DNA of 64,000 nucleotides from Jhaorihella thermophila (GTDB lineage Bacteria > Pseudomonadota > Alphaproteobacteria > Rhodobacterales > Rhodobacteraceae). The position numbers and the translations under genes were made by a program. Location: contig NZ_FNVD01000003.1 of the NCBI RefSeq assembly GCF_900108275.1, positions 1 to 64,000 on the forward strand, in the 5' to 3' direction. This document shows positions 62,745-64,000 of the stretch, piece after piece. The notes beneath the pieces were generated by a model that saw only the letters and a list, made by a program, of their open reading frames with translations, did not search any database and was not told the origin of the DNA. Numbering within the stretch: position 1 is the stretch's first letter; every line of letters begins with the position of its first letter.

Positions 62745-63427
62745 ACGCAGGTCCAGACCGTGCGGGTGGATGTCTCGTCCACCCGCACGAACCCGGCCTG
62801 ACGCAGAATGGTCTTGCATTCGCGCATGCCCTCGACACCATAGGCTTCGGGGTGGAATTCGATCACGATGGCGCGGAACGGGCTCAGATCGGCGTGGCGC
62901 AACAGGTCGAGCTCTCCGCCCTCGATATCCATTACCAGAACCGTGGGCGAAAGCGCCGCGCAGGTTTCGGCGAAATCCGCGGTCGGCACCTGCACCACCT
63001 CGCGCGCGCGGCCGTCGCGGTCGATCAGGGACGAGCCCAGATAGCTGCTGCGGACATGAAACGGCACGGTGTCGGGACGGTCGGGAGCGCTCATCAGCAC
63101 CACGTTGCGCACGCCGATCCGGTCGGTCAGACCGTTTGCACGGTAAAGCCGTTCGATGGTCGGGATCAAGGCGGGGTTGGCCTCGAAGGCATGCACGGCG
63201 CGCGGCCGCGCGTTGAGCGCGATCACCCCGCCCACCACGCCGATCCCCGCGCCGATTTCCAGCACCACGTCGTCGGCGCCCACCACATCCAGGGCGCCGG
63301 CGATTTCCTGCCCCTCATAGCGGGCCGCATTGATCCGCCTGATGCGGGTTTCGTTCAGGAACGGCGAGGCCGGCACCTTGAGCCCCAGGCATTCCGCCGC
63401 GATCTCCGTCTGCGTTTCTGCTGTCAC
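62732..63427 (-). CDS. FkbM-family methyltransferase
   Basis: A SAM-dependent methyltransferase of about 231 residues. Motif I is VVLEIGAGIGVVGGVIALNA near residue 55, the next acidic strand end is AVHAFEANPALIPTIERLYR, and a later VLVMDIEGGELDLLRHADLS matches the FkbM fold with a metal/substrate aspartate-glutamate pair. The start is taken as GTG 63427 with AGGGCAGG before it; ATG 63460 is possible. FkbM relatives methylate sugars, lipids or macrolides; the target here is unknown. Confidence 0.85.
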   Translation of the reverse strand: MTAETQTEIAAECLGLKVPASPFLNETRIRRINAARYEGQEIAGALDVVGADDVVLEIGAGIGVVGGVIALNARPRAVHAFEANPALIPTIERLYRANGLTDRIGVRNVVLMSAPDRPDTVPFHVRSSYLGSSLIDRDGRAREVVQVPTADFAETCAALSPTVLVMDIEGGELDLLRHADLSPFRAIVIEFHPEAYGVEGMRECKTILRQAGFVRVDETSTRTVWTCVKGD

Positions 63428-63551
63428 TGCCCTGCCCTTTCGCGCCGTTTTGTCCCGCATCCTGCGCAGGTCCAGGCGCGAAGGCAAGACCGGTCGCGCG
63501 CCGCCCCGGCCCAAACGCCGGGGGCGAGGCCGGACGGCATCGCGTCGCGGA

Positions 63552-63866
63552 TCAGGTTTCGGGCACGATCAGCACCAGCCCGTCGAGTTCGGGCGATGCC
63601 TCGATCTGGCAGCTCAACCGACTTTCGGGGCGGCGTGCGCCCTCGGCGATGTCGAGCATCGCGTCTTCCATGTCCTCGGGGGTGCCGGTTGCCTCGCGCC
63701 AGGCCGGATCGACATAGACATGGCAGGTGGCGCAGCTGAGGCACCCGCCGCATTCGCCAATGATGCCGGGGACGTTGTTGGCCACCGCCGCCTGCATCAT
63801 GTTCATGCCCTCTTCCACCTCGGCGGTGATCTCGCCCCCGTCGGGCAGCTTCCAGGTAACCTTCAT
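63552..63866 (-). CDS. [2Fe-2S] ferredoxin, adrenodoxin type
   Basis: A 104-residue electron carrier. The four cluster ligands are C39, C45, C48 and C86 (C-x5-C-x2-C then a late cysteine), in the signature ECGGCLSCATCHVYV, with an additional C42. This is the adrenodoxin/putidaredoxin group that feeds cytochromes P450 or Rieske oxygenases. It starts 9 bp after the stop of a truncated upstream gene, so the two are cotranscribed and that gene may encode the partner oxygenase or reductase. Confidence 0.92.
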   Translation of the reverse strand: MKVTWKLPDGGEITAEVEEGMNMMQAAVANNVPGIIGECGGCLSCATCHVYVDPAWREATGTPEDMEDAMLDIAEGARRPESRLSCQIEASPELDGLVLIVPET

Positions 63867-63875
63867 CGCTCTTCC

Positions 63876-64000
63876 TCAGATGAAATAGACATAGAAATCG
63901 CGCAGCGCGTCGCCTTCCAGATCGCGGGTCTTCTGGACTTCCTTCTTCTTCATGAAGACATGGTTGGCGACGAGCTCCTCGCCCACCGCCTGTGCCAGTT
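63876..64000 (-). CDS. Unidentified gene, C-terminal fragment
   Basis: Only the last 41 codons are in the window; the rest lies to the right. The visible part ends in a helix-rich stretch (ELVANHVFMKKKEVQKTRD) and finishes LRDFYVYFI with a TGA stop at 63876-63878. I do not recognise it. It precedes the ferredoxin gene by 9 bp and may be its redox partner, but nothing in the fragment shows this. Confidence 0.5.
   Translation of the reverse strand, partial: LAQAVGEELVANHVFMKKKEVQKTRDLEGDALRDFYVYFI

Overview
The window is a high-GC, gene-dense segment of an alphaproteobacterial chromosome, most likely Rhodobacteraceae/Roseobacter group. Support: a SAM/SAH-type riboswitch in front of metK (a class known from Rhodobacterales), an irr | fabA-fabB-fabI locus, many genes joined by 4-nt ATGA overlaps, and a GC-rich intergenic repeat family present at eight places. 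No tRNA, rRNA, CRISPR array, transposase or phage gene was seen.

Layout. 1-1.9 kb: 3' end of an ACR3-like arsenite exporter gene, a decayed DUF418 gene, a LysE-type exporter and apt. 2.0-10.8 kb: a minus-strand catabolic operon (non-pyrrolysine MttB-family methyltransferase, two old-yellow-enzyme/Fe-S flavoproteins, a ProC-like reductase, a GlcD-like flavoprotein) with a divergent TetR regulator and a 10-bp inverted repeat between them; it probably degrades an N-methylated compound. 10.8-19.6 kb: housekeeping genes on the minus strand (queF, riboswitch-metK, lnt, corC-like, ybeY, a frameshifted dihaem cytochrome, phoH, a lipoprotein/OmpA pair, miaB). 19.7-30.5 kb: a glycosyltransferase-like gene, an exported thioredoxin, a PhyH dioxygenase, irr, fabA-fabB-fabI, an FKBP isomerase, a HAD/hydrolase/PLP-dehydratase operon and a small methyltransferase. 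30.7-37.5 kb: an oligopeptide-type ABC importer and rarD. 37.9-45.1 kb: an eight-gene operon of four glycosyltransferases, a histidine phosphatase, a polysaccharide deacetylase, a methyltransferase and a 2H phosphoesterase; this is the best candidate for an undescribed pathway. 45.3-53.7 kb: a complete beta-oxidation operon resembling the pimeloyl-CoA (pim) operon, with a TetR-type palindrome at its promoter. 54.0-62.7 kb: a tripartite tricarboxylate transporter with an aldehyde dehydrogenase and a Tm-1/UPF0261 protein, divergent from an IclR regulator, a HAD hydrolase and a class III aminotransferase. 62.7-64 kb: FkbM methyltransferase, [2Fe-2S] ferredoxin and a truncated gene.

Overall the segment mixes core genes (lipoprotein acylation, rRNA/tRNA maturation, SAM synthesis, unsaturated fatty acid synthesis, iron regulation) with modular catabolic and surface-glycan operons. 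Most catabolic modules carry their own regulator or a clear operator-like palindrome. Product calls come from motif and family recognition by reading; no database search was run.
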